From Parolsenella catena (GTDB taxonomy: Bacteria; Actinomycetota; Coriobacteriia; Coriobacteriales; Atopobiaceae), in NCBI RefSeq assembly GCF_003966955.1, contig NZ_AP019367.1, forward strand, positions 1,116,001-1,180,000: a stretch of 64,000 nucleotides of DNA, read 5' to 3'. Under the pieces are notes generated by a model. The model was not told the DNA's origin. It worked only from the letters and a program-made list of their open reading frames with translations, and did not search any database. Position 1 is the first letter of the stretch; every line of letters starts with the position of its first letter. A program made the translations under genes and the position numbers. Shown in pieces: positions 37,751 through 47,100 of this stretch.

Positions 37751-37820
37751 CGACATCGACGAGGCGCGCACGGAAGTCTCCGACTTGCGCCCGGGAGCCC
37801 TGAGCTGCCGGGCGCTTTTT
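37704..37820 (+). promoter_or_regulatory. Transcription attenuator before metY (antiterminator and terminator arms)
   Basis: GCTCCCGGGC at 37704-37713, inside the leader peptide frame, is exactly complementary to GCCCGGGAGC at 37789-37798. That second segment is also the left arm of the terminator (37787-37815, followed by TTTTT to 37820), so the two folds exclude each other. A further hairpin (37766-37790, with AAGTC/GACTT) also uses bases 37787-37790. A ribosome waiting in the Met run (37679-37699) would leave 37704-37713 free to pair with 37789-37798 and block the terminator; fast translation would favour termination. The base pairing is seen; the mechanism is inferred. Confidence 0.65.
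37787..37820 (+). terminator. Attenuator terminator
   Basis: Arms GCGCCCGG (37787-37794) and CCGGGCGC (37808-37815), extended inside by AGC/GCT past one G-G mismatch, then TTTTT. It ends 70 bases before the metY start codon, the usual place of a leader terminator. Confidence 0.8.
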
Positions 37821-37889
37821 CGTACCCGGATCACCTGAGAGAGATTGACGCAACGAAGCCCAAGCACCGCCTACCCAAGGAGGAACACC

Positions 37890-39203
37890 ATGTCCGACAT
37901 CACCCCCGAGGTCGAGAAGACCTTCCACTTCGAGACCCTGCAGCTTCACGTCGGCCAGGAGAGCGCCGACCCCGCCACCGACTCGCGCGCCGTGCCCATC
38001 TACCAGACCACGAGCTACGTCTTCCGCAACTCCCAGCACGGCGCCGACCGCTTTGGCCTCGCTGACGCCGGCAACATCTACGGCCGCCTGACCAACTCCA
38101 CGCAGGGCGTCTTCGAGGACCGCATCGCCGCGCTCGAGGGTGGCTCGGCCGGCCTTGCCGTTGCCTCCGGCGCCGCCGCCATCACCTACGCCATCCAGGC
38201 GCTCGCCAAGGCCGGCGACCACGTCGTGGCCCAGAAGACCATCTATGGCGGCTCCTACAACCTGCTCGAGCACACGCTCTCCCAGTTCGGCATCGAGACC
38301 ACCTTCGTTGACGCCCACAACCTCGACGAGGTCGAGGGTGCCATCAAGGACAACACGACGCTCGTCTACCTCGAGACCCTCGGCAACCCCAACGCCGACA
38401 TCCCCAACATCGACGCCATCTCGGAGATTGCCCACAAGCACGGCCTGCCCGTCGTCGTGGACAACACGTTCGGCACCCCCTACCTGTTCCGTCCGCTCGA
38501 GCACGGCGCCAACGTCGTCGTCCACTCCGCCACCAAGTTCATCGGCGGCCACGGCACCTCGCTGGGCGGCGTCATCGTCGACGGCGGCAACTTTGACTGG
38601 AAGGCCTCCGACAAGTACCCGCAGATCGCCGAGCCCAACCCCTCCTACCACGGCATCTCCTTCGCCGACGCCTGTGGCCCGGCCGCGTTCGTGACCTACA
38701 TCCGCGCCATCCTGCTGCGCGACGAGGGCGCCTGCATCTCCCCGTTCAACGCGTTTTTGCTGCTCCAGGGCACCGAGACCCTCTCGCTGCGCCTCGATCG
38801 CCACGCCGAGAACACCAAGAAGGTCGTGGAGTACCTCGCCAACAACCCGCTCGTCGAGAAGGTCAACCACCCGAGCCTGCCCGACCACCCCGATCACGAG
38901 CTGTACGAGAAGTACTTCCCCAACGGCGGCGCCTCGATCTTCACGTTCGAGATCAAGGGTGGCAAGGACGCTGCCTGGAAGTTCATCGACAACCTGCAGC
39001 TGTTCTCGCTGCTCGCCAACGTCGCTGACGTCAAGAGCCTCGTGATCCACCCGGCCAGCACCACGCACTCCCAGCTCACCGACGCCGAGCTCGCCAACGT
39101 GGGCATCACGCAGTCCACGATTCGCCTCTCCATCGGCACTGAGCACATCGACGACATCATCGCCGACCTCGAGCGCGGCTTCGCGGCCGTCAAGCAGGGC
39201 TAG
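37890..39203 (+). CDS. metY: O-acetylhomoserine sulfhydrylase (MetY), 437 aa
   Basis: PLP enzyme that makes homocysteine from O-acetylhomoserine and sulfide. FHFETLQLHVGQESADPATDSRAVPIYQTTSYVF is the typical N-terminus, the PLP lysine is in VVHSATKFIGGHGTSLGG, and NNPLVEKVNHPSL plus SLGG-like C-terminal VIHPASTTHSQL are conserved. Length matches the long MetY group (about 430) rather than MetB/MetC (about 380). ATG 37890 has AAGGAGG eight bases upstream. Preceded by a Met-rich leader/attenuator and followed by two MetE-like genes, so it is the entry step of a methionine module. Confidence 0.95.
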   Translation: MSDITPEVEKTFHFETLQLHVGQESADPATDSRAVPIYQTTSYVFRNSQHGADRFGLADAGNIYGRLTNSTQGVFEDRIAALEGGSAGLAVASGAAAITYAIQALAKAGDHVVAQKTIYGGSYNLLEHTLSQFGIETTFVDAHNLDEVEGAIKDNTTLVYLETLGNPNADIPNIDAISEIAHKHGLPVVVDNTFGTPYLFRPLEHGANVVVHSATKFIGGHGTSLGGVIVDGGNFDWKASDKYPQIAEPNPSYHGISFADACGPAAFVTYIRAILLRDEGACISPFNAFLLLQGTETLSLRLDRHAENTKKVVEYLANNPLVEKVNHPSLPDHPDHELYEKYFPNGGASIFTFEIKGGKDAAWKFIDNLQLFSLLANVADVKSLVIHPASTTHSQLTDAELANVGITQSTIRLSIGTEHIDDIIADLERGFAAVKQG

Positions 39204-39226
39204 TCCTTGCCCCATAGGCAGCCATC

Positions 39227-39256
39227 GGGCGGGTTCCTCCGGGAGCCCGCCCTTTT
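39227..39256 (+). terminator. Intrinsic terminator of metY
   Basis: Seven-bp stem GGGCGGG / CCCGCCC with a 12-base loop and TTTT, 24 bases after the metY stop. The next gene therefore needs its own promoter, which agrees with a MET-box upstream of it. Confidence 0.75.
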
Positions 39257-39298
39257 CGTGACAGGGCGCGAGGAAGCAGACAACCTGTCATCCCCTCC

Positions 39299-39315
39299 CA
39301 TAGCCTTACGCTATG
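39299..39315. promoter_or_regulatory. MET-box-like operator CATAG-CCTTACG-CTATG
   Basis: Perfect five-base arms with a seven-base centre, 95 bases before the first MetE-like gene. The arms and spacing equal the published streptococcal MET-box (ATAG-N7-CTAT) bound by MtaR-type LysR proteins, and an identically spaced copy precedes the second MetE-like gene (40648-40664). The MtaR-like gene is 2 kb upstream. Confidence 0.65.
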
Positions 39316-39410
39316 CACCGCCATTGGGAAAGAGACGCGTTCAATCGCTGGCGCGCATGCGATACTGGCTGCACCAATCCCCAGCCCAACCGTCCCAGAG
39401 AGGACTCACC

Positions 39411-40535
39411 ATGACAGACAAGCTCAAGGGCCCGTTCCGCTACGACATCGTGGGCAGCTTCCTGCGCCCGCAGGCCATCCACGAGGCGCGCGCCCAGCAC
39501 GCCGCCGGCAAGATCTCGTTCGAGCAGCTCCGCGAGGTCGAGGACGCCGAGGTCGCCAAGCTCATCGAGAAGGAGAAGGCCGCAGGGCTGCATGCCGTGA
39601 CCGACGGCGAGTTCCGCCGCCGCTGGTGGCACCTCGACTGGCTCGCTGGCTTCAACGGCATCAAGGTCTACGACTTCAAGACCGCCGGCTTCGGCATCGA
39701 GAAGGTCATGCAGGGCACCTACGTGGACTCCCCGCTCTCCTTTGACCCCAACCACCCCTTCCTCGACGGCTTCCGCCGCACGCAGAGGCTTGCCGGCGAC
39801 ACGCCCGTCAAGCAGACCATCGCCGGCCCCAACATGGTGACGCTCGACTCCGTCGTGCTCTCCCAGCAGTACGCCGCCAACCCCGTCTACGCCAACCTCG
39901 ACGAGCTGCGCCACGACCTCGCCAAGACCTACCAGGATGCCATCCGCGCCTTCCACGACGCCGGCTGCCGCTACCTGCAGCTCGACGACACGAGCTGGGG
40001 CGCGCTGTTCTCCGGCCGCTTCCGCGACAAGATCGAGGCCTGCGGCTATGACCCCGACGAGCTCATCGACGTCTTTGGCGACATCACGGACGAGGCGCTC
40101 GAGAACAGGCCCGAGGACATGGTCATCACGACCCACATGTGCAAGGGCAACTTCATGAGCCACTGGCTCTACGAGGGCACCTACGAGACCATCGCCCGCC
40201 GCCTGCTGGGCATCCGCGGCTTCGATGGCTTCTTCCTCGAGTACGACGACGAGCGCTCCGGCGACTTCGAGCCACTCAAGCACCTGCCGCAAGACACCGA
40301 CCAGCGCGTGGTCCTCGGCCTCGTGACGACCAAGAAGCCCGAGCTCGAGGATGCCGAGCGCATCCGCGAGCGCATCGCCGAGGCCGCCAAGATCGTGCCG
40401 CTCGAGCGCCTGTGCCTCTCCCCGCAGTGCGGCTTCTCCTCCACCGAGGAGGGCAACTCCGTGGCCGAGGAGGACCAGTGGAGAAAGCTCGCCCTCGTCC
40501 GCGAGGTAGCCGAGTCCGTCTGGGACGACGCCTAG
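39411..40535 (+). CDS. MetE C-terminal-domain methyltransferase (YxjG/YxjH type), 374 aa
   Basis: Cobalamin-independent methionine synthase family, only the catalytic barrel. It begins PFRYDIVGSFLRP, has VTDGEFRRRWWHLDW, and the zinc ligands are readable as HMCKGN (His, Cys), FFLEYDDER (Glu) and LCLSPQCGFSS (Cys). Short proteins of this group are thought to methylate homocysteine with a donor other than the polyglutamate folate of full MetE; the donor here is unknown. ATG 39411 follows AGAGGA. It has its own MET-box, and a paralogue lies directly downstream. Confidence 0.9.
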   Translation: MTDKLKGPFRYDIVGSFLRPQAIHEARAQHAAGKISFEQLREVEDAEVAKLIEKEKAAGLHAVTDGEFRRRWWHLDWLAGFNGIKVYDFKTAGFGIEKVMQGTYVDSPLSFDPNHPFLDGFRRTQRLAGDTPVKQTIAGPNMVTLDSVVLSQQYAANPVYANLDELRHDLAKTYQDAIRAFHDAGCRYLQLDDTSWGALFSGRFRDKIEACGYDPDELIDVFGDITDEALENRPEDMVITTHMCKGNFMSHWLYEGTYETIARRLLGIRGFDGFFLEYDDERSGDFEPLKHLPQDTDQRVVLGLVTTKKPELEDAERIRERIAEAAKIVPLERLCLSPQCGFSSTEEGNSVAEEDQWRKLALVREVAESVWDDA

Positions 40536-40583
40536 GACCAAAGGGGGCCAAAGGGGACGGGTTCATCTGGTCTCATATGGGTC
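40536..40583. repeat. REP-like repeat related to 14723-14783
   Basis: GGACCAAAGG, GGCCAAAGGGGACGGGTTC and TCTGGTCTC follow each other in the same order as in the repeat before the LysR gene at 14798. The ACCAAA/TCTGGT ends can pair. It begins at the stop codon of the MetE-like gene and may serve as its terminator. Confidence 0.6.
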
Positions 40584-40646
40584 GGGACGCCACGCGCGTC
40601 TCGACCCTTTTCATTACAGCCGAGGGAGACTCATGCTGTCGCCAGT

Positions 40647-40665
40647 CCATAGTTTTACCCTATGG
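40647..40665. promoter_or_regulatory. MET-box-like operator CCATAG-TTTTACC-CTATGG
   Basis: Perfect six-base arms around a seven-base centre, 92 bases before the second MetE-like gene. The sequence is closer to the consensus ATAGTTTnAAACTAT than the copy at 39299, and the centre shares TTAC with it. Confidence 0.7.
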
Positions 40666-40756
40666 ATTTGCATACATGATGCGTAGTACCGCATAGCTCG
40701 CGTTCGTGAAATACTATTTCCCAGCAGAGAACAAGGTATTCGAGAAGGAGAGTTCC

Positions 40757-41890
40757 ATGCCCTACAAGCACAACGCCCCGTTCCGCTATGACGTCGTCGG
40801 CAGCTTCCTGCGCCCTGACGTCCTCAAGCAGGCCCGCGCCGACCACGCCGCCGGAGTCATCGACGACGCCGCCCTCACGGTGGTCGAAAACGAGGCCATC
40901 CGCGACCTCGTCGCCAAGCAGAAGGCCGCCGGCCTCCACGTCATCACCGACGGCGAGTTCCGTCGCAGCTACTGGCACCTCGACTTCATGTGGGGCCTGC
41001 AGGGCATCGAGCGCCGCACGAGCCGCACCGGCTATATGTTCCACGACGAGGAGACCACCGCTGACACCGCCGTCGTCACGGGCAAGATCTCCGGCGAGAA
41101 CCACCCGTTCGTGGAGCACTTCAAGTTCGTGAAGGCGCTCGAGGAGGACGGCCAGGTTGCCCGCCAGACCATCCCCGCCCCCATCCAGACCTTCTCCGAG
41201 GTCACGCTCGACCGCTGCGACGGCCAGATCGAGAGCCTGCGCTCCGTCTACCCTGACGACGAGGCCCTCATCGCTGACATCGCCGCCGCCTACCGCACCG
41301 TCATCGCAGACCTCTACGCCGCCGGCTGCCGCTCCATCCAGTTCGACGACTGCACCTGGGGCATCTACTGCGACACGGACTTCGTGGCCAAGACCGGCAT
41401 GAAGCCCGTCGACATCCAGAAGGTCTCCGAGCTGGGCGTTCGCCTCAACAACCTCGCCATCGAGGGCAAGCCCGACGACCTCGTGATCAACACGCACGTC
41501 TGCCGCGGCAACTACCACTCCACCTACGCCTTCGCCGGCGGCTATGACCCCGTCGCGCCCTACCTGTTCGCCAACGAGAACGTCGATGCCTTCTACCTCG
41601 AGTTCGACACGCCTCGTGCCGGCACCTTCGAGCCGCTCAAGTACGTGGCCCCCGGCAAGAAGGTCGTGCTTGGCCTCGTGACGTCCAAGCAGCCCGGCCT
41701 CGAGGACGAGGAGCTGCTCGAGAAGCGCATCAACGAGGCGGCCAAGTACGTGCCGCTCGAGAACCTCTGCCTCTCCCCGCAGTGCGGCTTTGCCTCCTGC
41801 GAGTGCGGCAACAAGCTCACCGAGGACGAGCAGTGGGCCAAGGTCGCGCTCGTCCGCCGCGTGGCCGAGAAGGTCTGGGGCGAGGCGTAA
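40757..41890 (+). CDS. MetE C-terminal-domain methyltransferase, second copy, 377 aa
   Basis: Paralogue of the gene before it (same opening PFRYDVVGSFLRPD, ITDGEFRRSYWHLDF, zinc ligands in HVCRGN, FYLEFDTPRAGTFEPLK, LCLSPQCGFAS). The two differ widely in the middle, so the duplication is old and the substrates may differ (for example homocysteine versus a different thiol or methyl donor). ATG 40757 has GAAGGAGAG upstream. It is the last gene of the methionine module and ends at a very strong terminator. Confidence 0.9.
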   Translation: MPYKHNAPFRYDVVGSFLRPDVLKQARADHAAGVIDDAALTVVENEAIRDLVAKQKAAGLHVITDGEFRRSYWHLDFMWGLQGIERRTSRTGYMFHDEETTADTAVVTGKISGENHPFVEHFKFVKALEEDGQVARQTIPAPIQTFSEVTLDRCDGQIESLRSVYPDDEALIADIAAAYRTVIADLYAAGCRSIQFDDCTWGIYCDTDFVAKTGMKPVDIQKVSELGVRLNNLAIEGKPDDLVINTHVCRGNYHSTYAFAGGYDPVAPYLFANENVDAFYLEFDTPRAGTFEPLKYVAPGKKVVLGLVTSKQPGLEDEELLEKRINEAAKYVPLENLCLSPQCGFASCECGNKLTEDEQWAKVALVRRVAEKVWGEA

Positions 41891-41920
41891 GGCGCACTCG
41901 GCTCACACGACCGTAACGAC

Positions 41921-41986
41921 AAACTCCGCCTCCCGGAACGAAATCGAGCGATTATCGCGCGAGAACGTCCGGGAGGCGGAGTTTTT
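41921..41986 (+). terminator. Very long terminator stem, 17 bp
   Basis: AAACTCCGCCTCCCGGA and its exact complement flank a 30-base loop and are followed by TTTTT. It lies 30 bases past the MetE-like stop. The long stem with large loop could also be a remnant of a mobile inverted repeat. Confidence 0.7.
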
Positions 41987-42016
41987 GCATGCGAAGGGGA
42001 GCCTGTCTGCTGGCCC

Positions 42017-42574
42017 CTACAGAGGAAGCGCCATGGCGAGGGCGGCGGCACGAGCCGCGTGCCCCATGAGCTCGGCGGCATCCGGCTCGTCGGCGCCGAG
42101 CCCGGCCAGTGCGCTCACAAGCGCCACGTCGAGCTCGTCGCTCATCTGGCCCAGCTCCATGGCACGCAGCGCATAGGGCGCCGCGCCCTGCAGGCAGGCA
42201 AGGGCAGACGCACGCGTCTGCGCACCCTTCTCGCCGCGCTCGATGCGCGCGAGAACGTCAACGGCGCTCCCACGCGCCACGCCACGGTGCTCGGCCACAT
42301 GCTTGCTTCGGGCACGAACGGCCTCGCACGCCTCGCGGATGCGCGCTGGCTCCACATGGCCCGCAGAGGCCGAAAGCCCCTCGATGACCACGCCGAACGC
42401 ATGCCCGCACGGAACGAACCCAGGGTTGGCGTCCATCGCCGCGCACATCGTGGCGCCAAGCCCCACGAGCTCGGCCACGAGCTTACGCTGAAGCCCCGCG
42501 ACCTCCCGGATGCGCTCGCTCAGCTCCTCGCCACCGATTCCCTCAACCTTGCCGTGCACGACCTTCTCGCCCAT
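42017..42574 (-). CDS. Hypothetical helical protein, 185 aa
   Basis: Predicted soluble, mostly alpha-helical and Ala-rich (MGEKVVHGKVEGIGGEELSERIREVAGLQRK..., ending AARAAALAMALPL). I recognise no family. ATG 42574 has GGGAGG seven bases upstream, which supports it over a longer in-frame start at 42637. It is convergent with the MetE-like gene and lies about 115 bases upstream of nothing on its own strand except the glutamate synthase genes, which point the same way and end at 42692. Confidence 0.6.
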   Translation of the reverse strand: MGEKVVHGKVEGIGGEELSERIREVAGLQRKLVAELVGLGATMCAAMDANPGFVPCGHAFGVVIEGLSASAGHVEPARIREACEAVRARSKHVAEHRGVARGSAVDVLARIERGEKGAQTRASALACLQGAAPYALRAMELGQMSDELDVALVSALAGLGADEPDAAELMGHAARAAALAMALPL

Positions 42575-42691
42575 CTCGGCCTCCCATCGCAGTCGATATC
42601 CCCCGCGATGGTAACAAAGAGGCCCGCCGGCAGCCACACGGCCACCGGCGGGTCACAAAACCTGACAAAGGGGAGACGATTCCGCAGTCAG

Positions 42692-44173
42692 CTACAGCTT
42701 GAGCGTGGAGGCCACCTCGGCAGCGCAGGCCAGGGCGTCTGCCATGGCGCTCACGACGAGCGAGGAGCCGTTGCGTGCGTCTCCGGCGGCAAACACCGGC
42801 GTGGCACCGATGCTCGCGGCGGCGCGGTGCGAGGCGGGCGTGGCCATGACGGGCAGCGGACGCCCCTTCTGGGCCAGGCCGACGCCAAACGCGTCGAACA
42901 CGCTCTTCTCCGGGCCCGTGAAGCCGCAGGCGATGAGCACGAGCTGGGCGGGCACCTCACGCTCGGACCCCTCGACGCGCTCCGGCTTGCCGTGGCTCCA
43001 GTCCAGGTCAACGACGCGCAGGCCACGGACGCCGCCGTCCTCGCCGCGCAGGACCTCGAGCGTGTCGACGCCCCACTCGCGCATCTCGCCACCCATAAGC
43101 TTGATGGCCTCCGTCTGGCCATAGTCGGTCTTCATGACGTTGGGCCACTGCGGCCACGCGTCTCCTGCCGCGCGCTCCTGCGGCGGGCAGGAGAGGAACT
43201 CGAACTGGCGCACGGAGCGCGCGCCCTGGCGCACGGCGGTGCCCAGGCAGTCGTTGCCCGTGTCGCCGCCGCCAATGACCACGACGTCCTTGCCCGCGGC
43301 ATCGATCGCAGGCGCACCGCCGTCGAGCACGCTTCTCGTGGCGCTCGTGAGGTAGTCCACGGCGTACGCCACGCCACCGCTCGTGAGGCCCTCGGCAAAG
43401 CCCGTGGCCCCAAGCCCGCGCGGCTTGCACGCACCGGCCGCCACCACGACGGCGTCGAACTCGCTGGCCAGCGACTTGGCCACGGCGGGGTCCGCCGCGT
43501 CCACGCCCAGGCGGAACTCGATCCCGAGCTCCTCCATGAGCCTCACGCGGCGCGTGACCACGGACTTGTCGAGCTTCATGTTGGGGATGCCGTACATGAG
43601 CAGGCCACCCGCGCGGTCGTGGCGCTCCACCACCGTGACGCGCGCACCCCTGCGCGCGAGCTCCCAGGCGCTCACGAGGCCGGCCGGCCCCGACCCCACC
43701 ACGGCCACGCTCGGGGCGTCCGCCGCGGCCGGCTCAAAGCGCGCGGGGCCGCCGTGCGCCCACTGCCAGTCGCTGATGGCGCGCTCGTTGTCGTGAATCG
43801 TCTCGGGCTCGTCGGCGCGCCCCAGGTTGCAGGCGGCCTCGCACGGCGCGGGGCACACGCGGCTCGTGAACTCGGGCATGGGCGAGGTGAGCGCCAGCCT
43901 CTCGGCCGCGCCCTCCCACTGCCCGCGGTAGACGAGGTCGTTCCACTCGGGGATGAGGTTGTGCAGCGGGCAGCCGCTCGGGCGCGCGTGGCCAAACGAG
44001 ATGCCCGTCTGGCAGAAGGCCACGCCGCACATCATGCAGCGGCTTGCCTGCACCTGCTGCCGCTCGGGGCTGAGCAGCTCATAGAGCTCGTCGTAGTCCT
44101 TCGTGCGCTCGGCCACGTCGCGCAGCCCATGGGCCTGCCTGCCGTGCTCGAGAAACGCTCCTGGCTTGCCCAT
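42692..44173 (-). CDS. gltD: Glutamate synthase small subunit, 493 aa
   Basis: NAD(P)H-oxidising beta subunit of GOGAT. The N-terminal Cys-rich region (SRCMMCGVAFCQTG; GCPLHNLIPEWN; CPAPCEAACNLG) holds two 4Fe-4S clusters, then VAVVGSGPAGLVSAWELARRGARVTVVERHDRAGG binds FAD and VVVIGGGDTGNDCLGTAVRQGARSV binds NAD(P). The ATG has GGGAGGA, which overlaps the gltB stop two bases upstream, so the subunits are coupled. Length is normal. Confidence 0.95.
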   Translation of the reverse strand: MGKPGAFLEHGRQAHGLRDVAERTKDYDELYELLSPERQQVQASRCMMCGVAFCQTGISFGHARPSGCPLHNLIPEWNDLVYRGQWEGAAERLALTSPMPEFTSRVCPAPCEAACNLGRADEPETIHDNERAISDWQWAHGGPARFEPAAADAPSVAVVGSGPAGLVSAWELARRGARVTVVERHDRAGGLLMYGIPNMKLDKSVVTRRVRLMEELGIEFRLGVDAADPAVAKSLASEFDAVVVAAGACKPRGLGATGFAEGLTSGGVAYAVDYLTSATRSVLDGGAPAIDAAGKDVVVIGGGDTGNDCLGTAVRQGARSVRQFEFLSCPPQERAAGDAWPQWPNVMKTDYGQTEAIKLMGGEMREWGVDTLEVLRGEDGGVRGLRVVDLDWSHGKPERVEGSEREVPAQLVLIACGFTGPEKSVFDAFGVGLAQKGRPLPVMATPASHRAAASIGATPVFAAGDARNGSSLVVSAMADALACAAEVASTLKL

Positions 44174-44175
44174 GG

Positions 44176-47100
44176 CTAGTTCCTCCCCGTGATCTTGTCG
44201 AAGGCCACCTGCAGGGCCTCCTCGTGAGACTTGCCGTCCGCCTCGGCGGCGGCCACCGCCTCGAGCACGCGCTCGTAGTCGCGCGGGATGACCTTCACGA
44301 ACTTGTCCTTGTACGCGTCAAAGCGGTAGAGCATCTTGATGCCGCGCGGGCTCGAGGTGCGCGCCACGTGCTCCTCGATGAGCGCATGGATCTGCGCAAG
44401 CTCTTCTGTGCTCGGGGCCTTGAGCTCCACCATCTCGGTGTTGCAGCGGCTCTCGAGCGTGCCGAACTCGTCGAACACGTAGGCCACGCCGCCGCTCATG
44501 CCCGCGGCGAAGTTGAGGCCCACCTCGCCCAGCACGAGCGCCGTGCCGCCGGTCATGTACTCGCAGCCGTGGTTGCCCACGCCCTCCACCACCACGGTGG
44601 CGCCGGAGTTGCGCACGGCAAAGCGCTGACCGGCCAGGCCGTTCACGAAGCCCTTGCCACTCGTGGCGCCGTAGAACGCAACGTTGCCCACGATGATGTT
44701 CTCGTCGAACTTGTAGTTGGCGCGCGCGGGCGGGCGCACGGAGAGCGTGCCGCCCGAGAGGCCCTTGCCAAAGTAGTCGTTGGCATCGCCCTCGATGGCG
44801 AGCGTCACGCCGCGGGGCAGGAAGGCACCAAAGCTCTGGCCGCCCGAGCCCGTGCAGTCAACGACGATGGACTCGTCGGGCAGGCCCTCGGGGTGCGCGG
44901 CGGTGACCTCGTGGCCCAGCATCGTGCCCACGCAGCGGTTCACGTTGTCGATGTCCGCGTGGAAACGGATGGGCTCGAGGTGCGTGCGCGCGTCTGCCGT
45001 GTAGGGCACGAGCAGCGTGGCATCGAGCGTGCGTCCCATCTCGAGGTCGGGGGCCATGGAGGGCAGGAAGTGCCTGCCCTCCGCGCCCGGGATGCTGCGG
45101 CCGAACTCGTTCGTGCCGTTCGCGAGCACGCGGGACAGGTCAACCTCGTTGGCCTTCCAGTTGTCCGACACCTCGACCTGGCACAGGCACTCGGGGTGGC
45201 CCACCATCTCGTCGACGGTACGGAAGCCCAGGCTCGCCATGATCTCCCTGAGCTCGGCTGCGGTGAACTCCATGAAGTTCACGACCTGCTCGGGCGTGCC
45301 CGTGAAGCGGCCGCGCAGCTTGCAGTTCTGCGTGGCGATGCCCGCCGGGCAGGTGTCCTGCTGGCAGTCTCGCTGCATGAGGCAGCCCATGGCCACGAGC
45401 GGCATGGTGGCAAAGCCAAACTCCTCGGCGCCGAGAAGCGCGGCGATGGCAACGTCGCGGCCGTCCATGAGCTTGCCGTCCGTCTCCACGACCACGCGGC
45501 TTCGCAGGCCGTTGCGAAGCAGCGTCTGCTGCGTCTCTGCCAGGCCGATCTCAAACGGGATGCCGGCGTGCCAGATGGAGTCGCGCGGCGCGGCGCCCGT
45601 GCCGCCGTTGTGGCCGCTGATGGTGATCTTGTCGGCCCCGCCCTTGGCCACGCCCGTGGCGATGGTGCCCACGCCCGCCAGCGCACACAGCTTCACGGAG
45701 ATGCGGGCGCCCGGGTTTGCGTTCTTGAGGTCAAAGATGAGCTCGGCGAGGTCCTCGATGGAGTAGATGTCGTGGTGGGGCGGCGGCGAGATGAGGCCCA
45801 CGCCGGGCGTGGACTGGCGCACCTCGGCGATCCAGGGGTAGACCTTCTTGCCGGGCAGGTGACCGCCCTCGCCGGGCTTGGCGCCCTGGGCCATCTTGAT
45901 CTGGATCTCGATGGCGCTGGACAGGTAGCGGCTCGTGACGCCAAAGCGGCCGCTCGCCACCTGCTTGATGGCACTCTTGCGCGAGTCGCCGTTGGGCAGC
46001 GGCACCTCGCGGACCGGGTCCTCGCCGCCCTCGCCGGTGTTGGAGCGCCCGTGCAGGCGGTTCATGGCGATGGCGAGCGTCTCGTGGGCCTCCTTGGAGA
46101 TGGAGCCGTAGCTCATGGCGCCCGTGTTGAAGCGGCGCACGATGGACGAGACGGGCTCGACCTCCTCGAGCGGCACGGGCGTGCGGCCGGCCGCGTCAAA
46201 GTCGAGCAGGTCTCGCAGCGTCACCGCACGGCCCGGCCTGTGGACGACCTTGCCGTACTCGCGGAACAGCTCCATGTCACCCTCTGAGCAGGCGCGTTGC
46301 AGCAGGTAGATGGCGCGCGGCTCGATGAGGTGCTCCTCGCCGCCGAGGGGGCGCCACTTCGTGAGGCCCAGGCTCGGCAGCTGGTTGGGAGACGGGCTCT
46401 TGGCAAGCGCCACGGCGCTGTCGTAGCGCTCGTTCTGCTCGCGCTGCACGCCCTCGATGCCAAGGCCGCCCACGCTCGTGGTTGTGGCCGTGAAGTAGCG
46501 GTCCACGAGCTCGTCGGACAGGCCGATGATCTCGAAGATCTGGGCGGAGTGGTAGCCCTGCATGGTCGAGATGCCCATCTTGGACATGATCGAGGTGATG
46601 CCGGCCGTCACCGCGCGGTCGTAGTTGGCCACGGCCTCGTCGCCGGGCAGGTCGATCTCGCCGCGGGCCACGAGCTCGCGGATGCAGTCGTGGGCCATGT
46701 AGGGGTAGATGCCGCTCGCGGAGTAGCCCACCAGACAGGCGAAGTCATGGGCGCACAGGGCGTCGCCCGTCTCCACCACGATGTCTGCGAGCATGCGCAC
46801 GCCCGTGCGGATGAGGTGGTTGTGCACGCTGCCCAGCGCGAGCAGGCTCGGGATGGGCACCTCGCCCTCCCCCGCGCGGTCGGAGATGACCACGATGTTG
46901 GTGCCGGCGCGCACGGCGTCCTCGATCTGGTGGTCGAGCGCATCGAGCGCCGTCTCGAGGGCGCCCTCGCCGGCGTCACGGCGATAGGTGGCGTGGAAGA
47001 CCTGCGTGCGGAAGCCCACGCGATCGATGGCGCAGATGCGCCTGAACGCGTCATGGGTGAGCAGCGGGCCCTGCAGGCGCACGAGGCGACAGGTGTCGCG

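Noticed and set aside
37624-37889. SAM-I/SAM-II riboswitch or T-box before metY
   Set aside because: No SAM aptamer pattern and no T-box AGGGUGGNACCGCG or tRNA-specifier bulge were found; the Met-rich coding frame with competing hairpins explains the region better.
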